DNA from: Daucus carota subsp. sativus
Taxonomy: Eukaryota > Streptophyta > Magnoliopsida > Apiales > Apiaceae
Length of the DNA: 64,000 nt
Reading direction: 5' to 3'
Assembly: GCF_001625215.2 (NCBI RefSeq)
Contig: NC_030383.2
Coordinates: 45,566,380 to 45,630,379, forward strand
Shown here: piece by piece, positions 1-11,606 of the stretch
How the letters are laid out: the number at the start of each line of letters is the position of its first letter
Position numbering within the stretch: position 1 is the first letter of the stretch
Notes under the pieces: generated by a model
What the model was told of the DNA's origin: nothing
Database searches by the model: none
The model's input: the letters and a program-made list of their open reading frames with translations, nothing else
Position numbers and translations under genes: made by a program

Positions 1-367
1 TGCATGTTGTATAACACCAGGAAATTATTGCCATACTTGAGTGGTTTTGTAATTATGTAGCGTAATGTAATATTATAGTTGTAATTATAGTTATAGTCTT
101 CTGGGAAAGTATTTTAAATTGAGTGTTTTCTACTTTAACGTTGACAAAGAATGATTAATCCCAAGTAAACGGAACGGTCGTTAATTATTTCTACTTGAGT
201 GGAAGGAGGAGCCATGTTCTGATGTTCATGTATACAGCAGATGCTCTGACAGTTTTATAGGAGTATGATTTATCTCGTGCCAGCACTCATTATTCGATTT
301 AAACGTAAACCTTGGCTTTGCTTAATGACAGCTAATAATAAGATGATTATGGGATGAAAATTATGAG

Positions 368-584
368 ACCGGGTAAGTTTAAAATAAGTACTTCTTGCAT
401 AGAATAAATAAGTGGAGTAGAAGTTAGAAGCATGATAAGATTTATAAGTGATTAAAAAGTGATTAAAGTATTTGAAAAGTAAGTATAAGCCCCGAAACAA
501 AAGTTATTACACAAACTGTATGGATAAGTGCTCCTAACTTATAATCTCAGAAGCTGGACTTATAAGCGTTAAACAAACACCCAC
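368..584. mobile_element. Tourist-like MITE, degenerate copy
   Basis: Same family as the copies at 5605-5852 and 10971-11218: an internal AAATAAGTGGAGTAGAAGTT block and a 3' end AAACAAACACCCACTA. The 5' terminus is eroded, so the left boundary is approximate. No coding capacity. Confidence 0.6.
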
Positions 585-1674
585 TATGACGGCTCATTTG
601 AGTCATAGTTTTTTTTGCGAGCAAAATGCAAATTAATTGTCTATATTTATGTACACATATTAATTATTTTTTTATTTAGAGAAAAAAAATAGTGAAAATT
701 TTGATGCAGATGACAAAATTCATTATTATTAATGAAATTAGAATAAAAAATTCATTATCTAACTAAAAAAAATATTATAATGGCCCATACTAAAAATTCG
801 ATACAATAATACCCAATTGTTTGTAGGCAAATATATGGAGAGCCTATACCATTTATTGGACGTGCATAAAAAGTTTTTGGACCAGACATGATACGTTAAA
901 AAAAATTGAATTCCGGGGGTTGAGAGAGTACATAAATTGAAGCGGCATGAGCGGGAACAGGGTAAATAGGTGGTCCCTTTCCGTGTCAAACAAAGTATAG
1001 AATTCCTGTCCGTGCTTTCCCTTTTCTCAGCAATTTTGTTACTGTTGAATTGCTACGAATAATAAAAGGTGAAACAGTACTCAGAATCATCACACCATTG
1101 GTGTTCTTAGTTTCGTGACGGTAACACAAGCATACAGATTTAATCAGCCTTATCTAAATGAATCTACTTGTGTTGATAATTAGCTGGGGCTGGACATTAG
1201 ATTATTATTATTTATTATTTAGCTCCATTAATTACTTTGTTTTAATTATGCTAACGTTAGATGGAGAGAGAAAAGGTGGTCACAGACAGTGGTGACAAAA
1301 TGATCGAAGTCTAGGATGAGCGTGGGAGAGCAATTATTGGAATTATTTGATTTAGGCCACCTAAATTTCAAAGTCCAAACTCACGCCCCCTCCATTCCAA
1401 CAATGATAATACTAGTTTATGTCATTATGCACACAGTCATGTCCAATAGTACAGTGCAAACATCCGTATAATCCAACGGTTTTTTTTCTTCTCCGTTGAA
1501 CTGGTGGACCTCCGTTACCTGGCCACCGCCAATCACGTAAACAAACATCTTTCTGTCCCATCCATCCATCACTTAGCCCCCTTCAAATTATTCCCTTCTT
1601 GCTACATTACCCAACGCCAACTAATCTTTTACTCTACTACCCCCTGGGTAAAAGCCTAACATGCAGCACCAAGT

Positions 1675-1812
1675 ACTCTCTCCCCCTCTCTCTCCCTCTC
1701 TCTCTTCCAATCTCTCCCTCTCTCAGTCCCTCTCTCTCTTTCAATCTCTCTCTCTCCCTCTCTGTCTTAATCTCTCTCGATCTCTCTCAATCTCTCTCAC
1801 AGTCTCTCTCCA
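1675..1812. repeat. CT-rich microsatellite
   Basis: Imperfect (CTCTCTCC)n / (TCTCTCAA)n pyrimidine tract. Open frames across it encode only Ser/Leu/Pro low complexity and are not genes. Confidence 0.9.
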
Positions 1813-4194
1813 TGTAGGCGTTGGTGATACATTAGAAGTTGAAGGGGGGTAGCTAGTAGTTAATAGTACAACGTAGGTTGTGGTATTTGTCAGATAGAGT
1901 CAAATTTGGTCGGAGATTTCCCGGGATCCTGACTGCCACGCGCGTCCTTTCCTCTGTACCCCCTGCCTCCCTCTCCACACAATACACACTCATAAACAAA
2001 AATTCTGATGGGTCGTTCTCAATTGGATCGCTTTGGGCGCTGCACCCCTGCTCCCACACAAATATTATGTTTGTACTTGCTTGCTACACACATAACCCTC
2101 CATTTCTCCTTCTTTTAATCTCTCTGCGCTTCTTCTTTTCACTCATGTTCAGTAATTTGCCTAATACAACCAGACATGTATTAACATGCGCCTTCTCTTT
2201 TGTTTCTTCCCCTTGTTTCTCTTTCCTCATCTTCAACATTTTTTGTCATTATGTAACGTGGTGGTCATACTAGCTTAGCTTCTTTACAACGATTCTTGCG
2301 CATCCTGCTAGCTAATAGCAGTTGGTACCTGCCTGCTCTCATTCTGCATCTCAGACATCTATTTTCCATGCAACTATATTTTCTAGAAGTTGATAACAAA
2401 ACAAACCAAGAGAAGAACCACACTCTCTCAGTCTCTTTGCATTAAACAAACAAGTCTTGCATTTTATTTAACTATATAACTTCTGAATAGATGTCCCGAT
2501 CCACCTACAGAAAACTTTGAAAATTACAAGTATGACTTGACCGATCATCTATAACTCTTTTGCAAGTTTGTAAATTTAAGTTGGTTAAGGGATGCACTGT
2601 ACTTCTATGAGCGTATTTTGTAAATTATTCTTTTTTTTTAAAATTTAAATGCTTATTTAATTTAAGATGTATATATATTTATAATTTTTAAATATAAATA
2701 CTAAACAGCTGTTTATAGCGTTATTTAGTAACAAAATAAGGATTATTTGGGGAAAAGTCGAATTAATGTACTTTTCTCAAAAATAAGTACTAATTATCAA
2801 AAATAAAGCTAGCCGAATGATCACAACATTTGAGTTTGAAAGAATCTCCCATAATCCTAATTATTCTAAAAAATAACAATAAAATACGTGATTTTTAATA
2901 TATAAATACATCAAATAACGTGATAGCTATTAATACTGCTCTTTGTACTTGTTCATATTATATTCTTATTTTCGCGAAAAGCAAGAGCTAGAATTGAAGT
3001 TAAGTTGATAAATTTGGGGGGAATGAATGTTTTATAATATTTATAAATAAAAAATTTAAATGTACCTACATTTTTTTTAATAAATACGAGATATAAGCCT
3101 GTCTAAATTTATAAGAACAACTTCAATAGACTTTGAAGTTGTTATATTTAAAAAATAATAATATATATTTCTTATAGTAAGTTAATATTATAAATGATGT
3201 GTTATAATTGCTCTCTATTTATATTTTATTACTGCTAGTTTATAACTGGTGCAAAGCATAAGTTTGAATTTTTTTTTTAATTTTATTACCTATTATAATT
3301 ATAATAATATTTTTTTTATTTCATTGCATTATCATCTTCTTAATAAACTTATACACATAATTTTTGTATATATAAAACTTTTTATATACTTACATTTGAA
3401 CTTATTTTAGATTTTGAAATTTTCTTGGCATCAAAGTAAAAGGGGTCTCTTTTTATATCAACGCAATTGTAGGGTCCAAAATGAGTAGGAGAACCCGCCC
3501 CCAATAGGCAAACCCGTCCTCTCAATACAGAAAATGGGATAAAGATGGGAAATAATTTTCCGCCCCACCAAAATATGGAGTAAGTATGGTATACGTTTAA
3601 TCTTCGTGGGGATTCCCCGCGTGTATACATATATATATAATATTTATTATTTTTAATATTAGAATTATTATGTATTGTTATATTGTTATCTTAATTTGAC
3701 ACACACACACATACATATTTATTTAGTTTTTAACTAAATGACATGTACGTATTCCTAGTATACATGTATATATTATATATTTTTTATTAAATTCTCATAA
3801 AAAAATTACTACATTTTAAGCACATATCTAAAATTATATACAAGGAGCAAGATAAGACGGTTGAAATGGAAATATGTGAAATTCCCAGAAGGGCGGGGAT
3901 GAGGATTAAAATATATCCTCACGGGGAGTGGGGTGAGGACGAGACGGAAAAAATATATATGGGAAAAGGCTGGGAAATGAAGCCTCATTTTTAACCCTGA
4001 ACACAAGTAAACTCAGATGATGAAATGCTTGGTTCTCAACCCTTTCTCTTTTTAATGGAACAACATCTTATCTTTATCCCGATGATGGTGGTACTCTCAC
4101 AAACCCATCACTTTATCAATGTCTCATGGGTCGTTTGTTATATCTCATTCTCATTCTTACTCATCCAGACTCCATACGTCCACTGCGATCAACA

Positions 4195-4411
4195 CACCTA
4201 GCCAAATTGTACAAAATCCTCACTCATCTATATGAAGGCCTCTAATAGAGTTCTTTGTTATTTTAAAGGTTTCGGCGGGAGATGCAATCTTCAACCTTCT
4301 TAGGCACCTAGCCAGTTTGTACGAAATCCTCACTCATCTATATCAATGCCTCTAATAAAGTTCTTTATTATTTTAAAAGTTCCGGCGGGAGATGCAATCT
4401 TCAACCTTCTT
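4195..4411. repeat. Tandem duplication, about 110-bp unit
   Basis: Two adjacent copies starting CACCTAGCCA and ending near CAATCTTCAACCTTCTT, units 4195-4304 and 4305-4411, differing at a few positions. No gene is associated. Confidence 0.85.
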
Positions 4412-5604
4412 CCTTCGAGTTCATTTTCTCTCGTCGATTTTGTAGACTTTAACTGTGCAAGTTGTCCAACAACTCGCCTGACATCTGGGCTTGGGTCATG
4501 CGAGTCACGGGTCTCTTCATTACGGTTTATATGGTCCAGACCTAGACCTTGTATCGACAAATTCTAGTCAACATCAAATATTTGTTTCGGAAAAATTATG
4601 TGCTAGCTTAAACTCCTATAAATAAAATACATCGACCTCTTCTGTCACTAATTTGATTCTTACCGAAAACACTTGGTAACACTTTCTCTTGTTTGTTCAA
4701 GGATCAAACACAAAAATTACAATATGTATCACTCTCCGTCCCGTGTTCTTCACAACGTTTTTTTTACATTAAACATAATTGTAAATGACAAACGGAAAAC
4801 GAGATCCCCAAACTCTCGAAACTCCCAAGCATTGCGTAATATTTTTAGTGATTCGGCTTGGATCAATCTTTGACTATAATAATTAAACTCTCTGCGTGCA
4901 TAAACATACATCATTCCAAAATCTAACTATACATGAAATTAAAATTTCAAAACTATCCAGCTCGACAAGTTAAATTCTCTCGTATTGCTCTATACAATGA
5001 TTTACAGCACCGTAGATCACTGTGTAGCTGCAAATCAAGACTTGCTTTCATAGACCGACTCAATTCTTAAACGTATAAAATTACAAGTTTAGGTTTTAAA
5101 TTTGTTGATTGAGAAGCATGAATTATTTTAGAAAAAGGACTCCCACGCCCGTATGTGAAACTTTGAATTGAAGGCAAGCGACGTTGACACGACCATTGTC
5201 TGGAAATTCCAGAGTGTCCCAGTAGCACGATTAAAACATTTTCATTCAAGTTTTGCTTGTCACCTTCCAGAAGTTTATTACTATAATACACTGCTATTTG
5301 TACATTTTAAATTTCGTAGTTAAGATACGTCGAGGACATTACAGATTGCTTAGTTGACAATGTGAATAACCAATTGGTACACAATACGACTATGTTCTTT
5401 ACGTTAATTTTTGACACGAATTTTAAGACTTGTATAATGTATATTTATATAGTATATATTTAAAAAAAATTCCTAAAAAAAAAGTTTGACGTTTAAATTT
5501 TTATTAAAAAAATAAAAATTAAATAAACATTATGAAATCATATTTTGCAAGAGTTTCAAAATATGTGTACAACGTAAACAATAGGTGAGACGAGGGAGTA
5601 CTAA

Positions 5605-5852
5605 AGGGCCGTTTGGGTGAGCTTAAAATAAATGCTTATTGCTTAAAATAAATAAGTGGAGTAGAAGTTAGAAGCAAGATAAGACTTATAAGTGATTAAA
5701 GTGTTTGGAAAATAAGTAGAAGCCCTGAAACAAAAGCTAGCATTTCGAACTTTTTTTAAGTGCTCCTTCACTTCTTACACAAACGGTACGAAATAAGTGC
5801 TTATAACTTATAAGTCGAGAAGTTCGGCTTAAAAGGGGAGCCAAACACCCAC
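5605..5852. mobile_element. Tourist/PIF-Harbinger-like MITE with TAA target duplication
   Basis: A 248-bp non-coding element flanked by TAA on both sides (5602-5604, 5853-5855). Its termini are imperfect inverted repeats: AGGGCCGTTTGG on the left and CCAAACACCCAC on the right. A 3-bp TAA duplication with such termini is characteristic of PIF/Harbinger-derived MITEs. Related copies lie at 368-584 and 10971-11218, and a more diverged one at 38221-39512. Confidence 0.8.
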
Positions 5853-5855
5853 TAA

Positions 5856-6979
5856 CTTAGACCTGTGTCGCTTAATTTAATTTTGTATTGGAAACAATCT
5901 TTTTAAAATATAACACCAAAGTCATCATGTTCTGGTCATAGGCCAAGATGCCACAGCCATGGCTTCGGCAAGTCCAATACTACTGCTAAAATACATATAA
6001 TTATTGCTATATTATGAAATTTAAAAATGATGTTTAATGTTAAAATATAACTTATATTCCAATGATAATTTTAAAATAAAACCAAATTATCTAAATATAG
6101 TTATATTTCACTCAAAAAATCTTTAAATGCACTATTTTATTTGTCAACATTATTTTAAATATTGAGTTTTCTCACTTACATATTTTACTATAACAATTTC
6201 TATACTTAGTTTTATATTTAACATCGAATATAATATTTTATTATTTTACATCCATGCTTAGATCTCATTGAAGTTCTAATGAGGTTTTTTGTTTGGGTTC
6301 TATATTATATATAGCACCCCTTTTAGGCTTTAGCACGTCCGGTGGACGGCTCTGACTTGAATAATGTAAAGAGGAGGTGGGCTACTGGGCTTGTCATGAC
6401 ATCCCATTGTTGGAAGGAGGACCGTATTCATCTAGGAGATCATGAGCCGAAAACATGAATTTGGTTTACCAAACCCAATTCCAAAACTATTGGGCCTTGA
6501 GAAATAATGACGCGAACCTTAAATATTGTGAAGTGATAAGCAAGTGGCCATGTTTAGTAAATAAATTTGATTTCTTTATTTTGTTACTGCACAAAATGAA
6601 ATAAAACTTCTGGGCCTAACCCGTTGCTTTCACTACCTCATATTCTGCTACTACGAAGATCTTACCAGATTTTTTATTCCTCCGCCTCTAGTAGAAAACG
6701 ATAGTCGCCAGCTATTTTCCTTCCAAGAAACATTAATCCTCCTATGGTGGACCATTTTTGTTTGGTCACTGCAATTGCTTTCACCGTATTCTTCGACAAA
6801 ACCTCGGATACTCATTTTCATGTCTTGTACATTAGATCTCAACTGGGCATGTATATTTTTAGGCTCCCTCCGTCCTTCTGAGTTGTATGCATTGACGAAC
6901 ATGGATGACACATTCTTTAATTTTGAATTATGCATGCAAAGTATAGTTTTATAACTTATTTTTAAGATTTTATTCTGAA
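5856..6979. other. Intergenic, no gene recognised
   Basis: AT-rich sequence with no supported gene. A 94-codon open frame on the minus strand (6651-6935) has no family features I recognise and no promoter evidence, so it is not called. Confidence 0.5.
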
Positions 6980-7045
6980 TATGTTTGGATGATTGGTTGG
7001 AATGGGAATGAGGAATGGGAATGGGGGTATGGAATGGAGGGTATG

Positions 7046-8034
7046 CAGTGGCGGAGTTAGCACGGGACCAGGGTAGTCTATAGCCCCCCTGGATTCTGAA
7101 AAAAAATTAATTTTTTTTTTTTTTGGAGTACAAGATTAAAAAAAAAAATTAGACCCCTCTAAATATTTTAGTACATACTAATTTATTTTTAAAAAATGAA
7201 AATTATTTTCAAAAAGTCAAATGAATACATAAAAAATATTTTTATCAAACTTTTTTAATAACATTTTAGTTTTATATTTTATTTTATACTTTAATATTAC
7301 ATTTGTAATAGACTAATAGTTAAATACGTATTATTTATTACTTATTATATTAATAGTTAGACACAATACGTATACATTACAGTTTACACACAACCTAAGA
7401 ACTAGAAAGAAAAAAGCTTCAATGAGGTAAATACTGAATTGTTGTTATGCATGTCATGCCTTGATCCAAGTAATTCATTCTCATCATTCAACAAGGGAAG
7501 CTTGATTCGATTTGCTGAGTTTTATCCAAATGACTTTTCTATGTATGATTTGATGGATTTGGCACCTCAACTTGATTGTTATATCATGGATATGAGTACA
7601 AATGATCAATTTCAAAATCTTCACGGTCTTGTTGAGTTATCAAAAAAGTTAGTTCAAGTAAAGAAGCACAAGGTCTATCCATTGATTTATTTGCTTGTGA
7701 AATTAGTTTTGATTTTACCCGTAGCAACTGCAACTGTGGAAAGGGTATTTTCTGCGATGAAACATGTTAAAACAGAATTGCGGAACAGGATTGGTGATGA
7801 GTTGATGAATGACTGCTTGGTGGCGTATATTGAAAAGGATGTAATGAATTCAATTAATGTTGAAGACATTATAGTGAGGTTTCAAAATATGGCACCTTGG
7901 AGAGTGTTATTGTGAATTTGTAAGTTGTAACAATAATATGTCAAATTTAATTATATATTATGTACCGAATTTTTTTTTTCCCGGTGGGACTAAAATCCAG
8001 CCCCCTCTGGACTTAAATCCTGCATACGCCATTG
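7046..8034 (+). mobile_element. hAT element, internally deleted, 8-bp TSD
   Basis: A 989-bp element with CAGTGGCG... at the left end and ...CGCCATTG at the right, flanked by a perfect 8-bp duplication AGGGTATG (7038-7045 and 8035-8042). hAT transposons make 8-bp duplications and start with CA. The inner subterminal sequences are also inverted: CCCCCCTGGATTCTG on the left against the complement of ATCCAGCCCCCTCTGG on the right. It retains only the C-terminal transposase region and so is non-autonomous. Confidence 0.9.
7439..7915 (+). pseudogene. hAT transposase, C-terminal dimerisation remnant
   Basis: An uninterrupted frame of about 158 codons carries the hAT C-terminal dimerisation signature: YPLIYLLVKL, then LPVATATVERVFSAMK, then LRNRIGDELMNDCLVAYIEKD. 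In intact hAT transposases this region mediates multimerisation and completes the catalytic fold. The BED/TTF zinc finger and the catalytic N-terminal two thirds are absent, so this is the tail of a truncated gene; the open frame starts without a convincing ATG context. It reads cleanly to its stop, which suggests the deletion or insertion is fairly young. The paralogous remnants at 12530-12760 and 53135-53484 carry the same motif with more damage. Confidence 0.85.
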
Positions 8035-8438
8035 AGGGTATGGGAAATGGTAACCCAAGTGGTGTGGAGGTATTGATTTACCCTTCAAGAGGGAATGAGG
8101 TTCCCATTCCAAGCAAAAATTTTACTAATCCAAACACAATGTATGGTATTAGGTTCCGATTCCCGTTAACCGGGCTCATTAACCATCAACCAAACGCCCC
8201 CTAAATATTAAATTTTTATCCAAAAAAAGGAAATTCTAAAAAAAAAAAAACTATAAAACTATACTTTACGTCGACCAGTCAAGAAAAAATGTATAAAATT
8301 GAATTGGACGGAAAGACAAGTATTCAGCTTTTACTATGTTGGATATCAGCTCAAGTTTTCACACTCGGTACAAATGATCATGTATAAATTGTTACAGCTG
8401 TTTCTCTTTTAACAGAATCCTAAAACAAAAATTGACAA

Positions 8439-9640
8439 GGCCGTGTTTGGAAGTTAGCTGTTTGAGCAAAAATTAGATGTTTGGGGTGAGTTAGAGGTTT
8501 GACCATTTCAATCCGCTAATGATAGTGTTTGATAGTTAGCGAATTGAAATAAAAGTTTTACGTCCAAAAACTAATTTTCAAAAAGCTATTTGAGGAGTTT
8601 TTTGGGTTAACGGTTTTGCTATGTGTCATAAAAAGCTAATGAAACAGCTATTTACCAAACAGTTTTACACGAAACCGCTAATTCAATCCGCTAGTCAAAA
8701 CATCTAATTCAATCCGCTAACAACTAAGCGCTAACTAGGCCTGTAAATGGATCGGATATCCGATCCGACCCGATCCGATCCGTTGTTAAATAAATGGATA
8801 TGGATCCTTATTAAAAAAATCCGATCTGCTAATAATTCGATCCGATAATAATCCGGTCCGATAAAGAATGGATATGGATATAGTCAAATCCGATCTGTTA
8901 AAAACGATCCGATCCGATTCATGCTTAACTATACAATAAATTTTATATTATATTATATTATATTATATTATATTATATTATAATATATTATTATTAATAT
9001 TTACATAGAAAATAAAAATTTCTAAAAATACAAGACAAAATCCTAAATCATATTTTCTTATAACCGATCAGCCGCTCATAATTCTTGACATGGCTCTCAC
9101 TCTTGTCATCAGATTAATCTAATAATCACTCTTTTTGTGTGTAGAGTGAGTATAAACAGAGGAGTTAACTCTTCCACTTAAAACCTCCTCAATCACCTGG
9201 TTCTGTATTTAAGTCATATTTATCGACTTGAATCCTTATTAATAGAGGAGAGCACATCATAATTTGCTTCCTCCAAAAGTATTAAGTAACTTATTTATTA
9301 TTTTTCTATTTACTTGATAAATTCTGTGTTGAAGTTTTTATCGGAACAACTAACAAAGTTTTTATTAAATACAACTTTATTAGTTTTTTTTTACCTATTA
9401 CATTAAAATTCATGAATTAATATAGCTGTAAAATATCACTTTTTTCTGTATGGTATGGAAGTTAAAACATTATTCACGGTGAAAAAATATATTTCATAAT
9501 TTTTAGTGGATCGGGGCTCCGATCCGATTATGTATGATCCGAATGGACCGGATATGGATTGACTTGTAAAATATCCGACCCCTGATCCGATCCGATCCGT
9601 TTACAGACCTACCGCTAACGGCTAATCCCAAACATGACCA
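8439..9640. mobile_element. MITE interrupted by a nested hAT-type MITE
   Basis: Outer termini GGCCGTGTTTGGAAGTTAGC (left) and the inverted form ending CTAATCCCAAACATGACC (right). The body contains several copies of AATCCGCTAA. The element is split by the insertion at 8736-9611. No coding capacity; target duplication of the outer element not determined. Confidence 0.6.
8736..9611. mobile_element. hAT-type MITE with GATCCG-rich ends
   Basis: An 876-bp non-coding element beginning TAGGCCTGTAAATGG and ending CGTTTACAGACCTA, which is its inverted complement. It is flanked by near-identical 8-bp duplications, GCGCTAAC (8728-8735) and CCGCTAAC (9612-9619). Both subterminal regions are arrays of GATCCG / GGATAT hexamers. 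It also contains a (TATTA)n tract near 8940-8990. Confidence 0.75.
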
Positions 9641-9869
9641 AAATATTTTCTTAAAAAAGACAATTAACAACTCTATTGTCCCCGGGGGGAATTTTTGAAC
9701 TAGACAACAAGTAAATACACATGTATAGAAATACAGCAGCACTTTTTGTTCCTTAGCCGAGGAGATATATATTTGAGTTTGATTGAAAGCAGAGGCCCAA
9801 AAGTGGTAGTAAAAGAAAAAGTCTCCCATAAAGCAAAAGGCTAAAGGCAATGCTTCCACAAAAGACTTG

Positions 9870-10519
9870 TTGGATTCTTTCCCTCCTTCCCTTGAGGGAG
9901 ATTAAGAAATATTTATAAAGTAGTGAAAAAGAGAAAGAAAAGTGGGTGAAGTGGTGGGACCTATTGATTTTTAATGTATAAAAAGAAGATAGTGGAGTAA
10001 AAGCAACTCCAGCAGCTTCCCTATTTCATGTTCTAAGTCCAATTATAAGGAATGTGACATAAATTAGTGCTCCAGCAGTGTATTAGAGGTGCCTTAAATC
10101 ACTAGGATCCTCCTTCCATGCCTTATTAATAAGGCACCACTAGCCATGCCTTATTTGATTTCTTTAATAAAAAATCATTTCTCTCTCTTATTGTAACTTA
10201 TTTTCTCTATCTTCCTTCCATCTTTTATCAATCTCTTTCCAAATTTATTATTATAATAATAATAAGGAATGAATTATAAGGATCATTGTTGGAGTTGAAA
10301 TACAAAATCTTATCCTAAATCACTAGGATTCAATATTTTATAATATTTATAAGGAAGACACTAAGACACTGCTGGAAATGCTCTAAAAGTAGTGTGAAAA
10401 GGAATGAAAAATGGAGAAGTGGTGGGACCATTGACTATATTTAGTAAGTTTTGAAATGTAAAGAATTGAATGGGACACCCAAAAAAAATTGTAAAGAAAT
10501 GGAAAGGACGGAGGGAGTA
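9870..10519. mobile_element. Stowaway-like MITE (CTCCCTCCGTCCC family), interrupted
   Basis: The right end is GGACGGAGGGAGTA and the left end a decayed CCCTCCTTCCC. The body matches the uninterrupted relative at 37390-37674, including GTGGGTGAAGTGGTGGGACC. It is interrupted by the MITE at 10001-10383. Non-coding. Confidence 0.75.
10001..10383. mobile_element. Tourist-like MITE inserted in a Stowaway-like MITE, TAA TSD
   Basis: Termini AAGCAACTCCAGCAG and the complement of CTGCTGGAAATGCTC match at 12 of 15 positions. TAA lies on both sides (9998-10000 and 10384-10386). The related element at 37390-37674 lacks this block, giving a natural empty-site comparison (GTGGAGTAAAAGTAGT). Confidence 0.8.
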
Positions 10520-10970
10520 ATTGGCTAATTCCCCGCTCAAATTTTACCAAGTACCAGTGTCCTGTGCGCTCATGATTGCTCCATGCAGTTCAATTATTCC
10601 CATGTGTTTTTTTTAGAGTAATATCTTTATATATTAACGACATATCACAGCATATATATTTTATTTTAATAAAATATGACTAGTTATAATACTATAGGAA
10701 TCTGGTAATTTAAATATGACAATAGCATTAGCAAAATAAATAATAGAATGAATATCTGGAGCTTAAGGATAATAGGGATGCTGATTGCTGATGCTACACA
10801 AGGAGACTCTTGTACTTCTCTAAGTTTATAATCAAAACTCTCGAATGTATCGCAATGCTTTGAACTTTTAAGCAGAAGATTGTTTTAAGCACTAGTGACC
10901 AGTATTTAAGCATCTACTTATTTTTTAAGTAAGTTTGACATCTCAGGAAGCAAACTTATCTGTATACTAA

Positions 10971-11218
10971 GGTGGTGTTTGGCGAACACTTAAAAGTCCG
11001 GTTTACGGGATTATAAGTTAAGAGCACTTATTCGTACCGTTTGTGTAATAAGTCAAGAAGCACTTATAAAAAGCTAGGAATGCTAGCTTTTGTCTCAGTG
11101 CTTCTGCTTATTTCTCAAACACTTTAATCACTTATAAGTCTTATTTTGCTTCTAACTTCTACTCCACTTATTTATTTTAAGCAATAAGCACTTATTTTAA
11201 GTTCACCCAAACGGCCCC
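10971..11218. mobile_element. Tourist/PIF-Harbinger-like MITE, TAA TSD
   Basis: Inverted-orientation relative of 5605-5852. It is 248 bp, starts GGTGGTGTTTGG, ends CCAAACGGCCCC and is flanked by TAA (10968-10970 and 11219-11221). Confidence 0.8.
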
Positions 11219-11606
11219 TAAGTACCCAATATATACTTTACATGATCCATTCTATTTATATATGAACAACTTGAAGTCATAAAATATACGATATCACATC
11301 TTCATGCTATTATTATTATTTTTTAATGCAAGAGCCATATTAATATCATAATGTCATGCTATTCATATTATCAAGTTGCATGTTTTATAATTTAATTACA
11401 TGGCAAGTTCAGAGTAGTACTATATATTTTTTAAAATAAAAAGCTGCCAGCTAAAATCTCTTGATTCTGTACGTGTCTGAATCGAAGACAATGTTTGTAT
11501 AGAGGTGGTAAATCAGGTATCCAAAGAAAAGAACAAGGACAAGAGAGCGATCAATAAAATCCCCTACTGGCTTAGAGTTAAAGCAAGCTGTTAGAATAAA
11601 GGTTGT

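Larger units (their letters stand above)
585..5604. other. Gene-poor AT-rich intergenic stretch
   Basis: I see no convincing gene here. It holds a CT-rich microsatellite (1675-1812), a tandem duplication (4195-4411), a possible G/C-ended repeat (about 3475-4003) and a decayed MITE end (GACGAGGGAGTA, about 5590-5600). Short open frames in this stretch are made of low-complexity sequence or lack family similarity. Confidence 0.6.
6980..8202. mobile_element. Outer MITE interrupted by a hAT element
   Basis: Left part about 6980-7045 (GTTTGGATGATTGGTTGG) and right part 8043-8202 (ending AACCATCAACCAAACGCCCC) are inverted relatives of each other and are separated by the hAT insertion at 7046-8034. 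Boundaries are approximate; no target duplication was established for the outer element. Confidence 0.55.

Noticed and set aside
1599-1852. Ser/Leu/Pro frames over the CT-rich tract
   Set aside because: Low-complexity repeat with no start context or domain.
3475-4003. Possible transposon with G/C-rich inverted ends (GGGTCCAAAATGAG and the complement of CTCATTTTTAACCCT)
   Set aside because: The inverted match is short and no target duplication could be found, so it is not listed as an element.
4330-4567. Overlapping frames on both strands (about 75 codons)
   Set aside because: They partly lie in the tandem duplication, with no recognisable motif.
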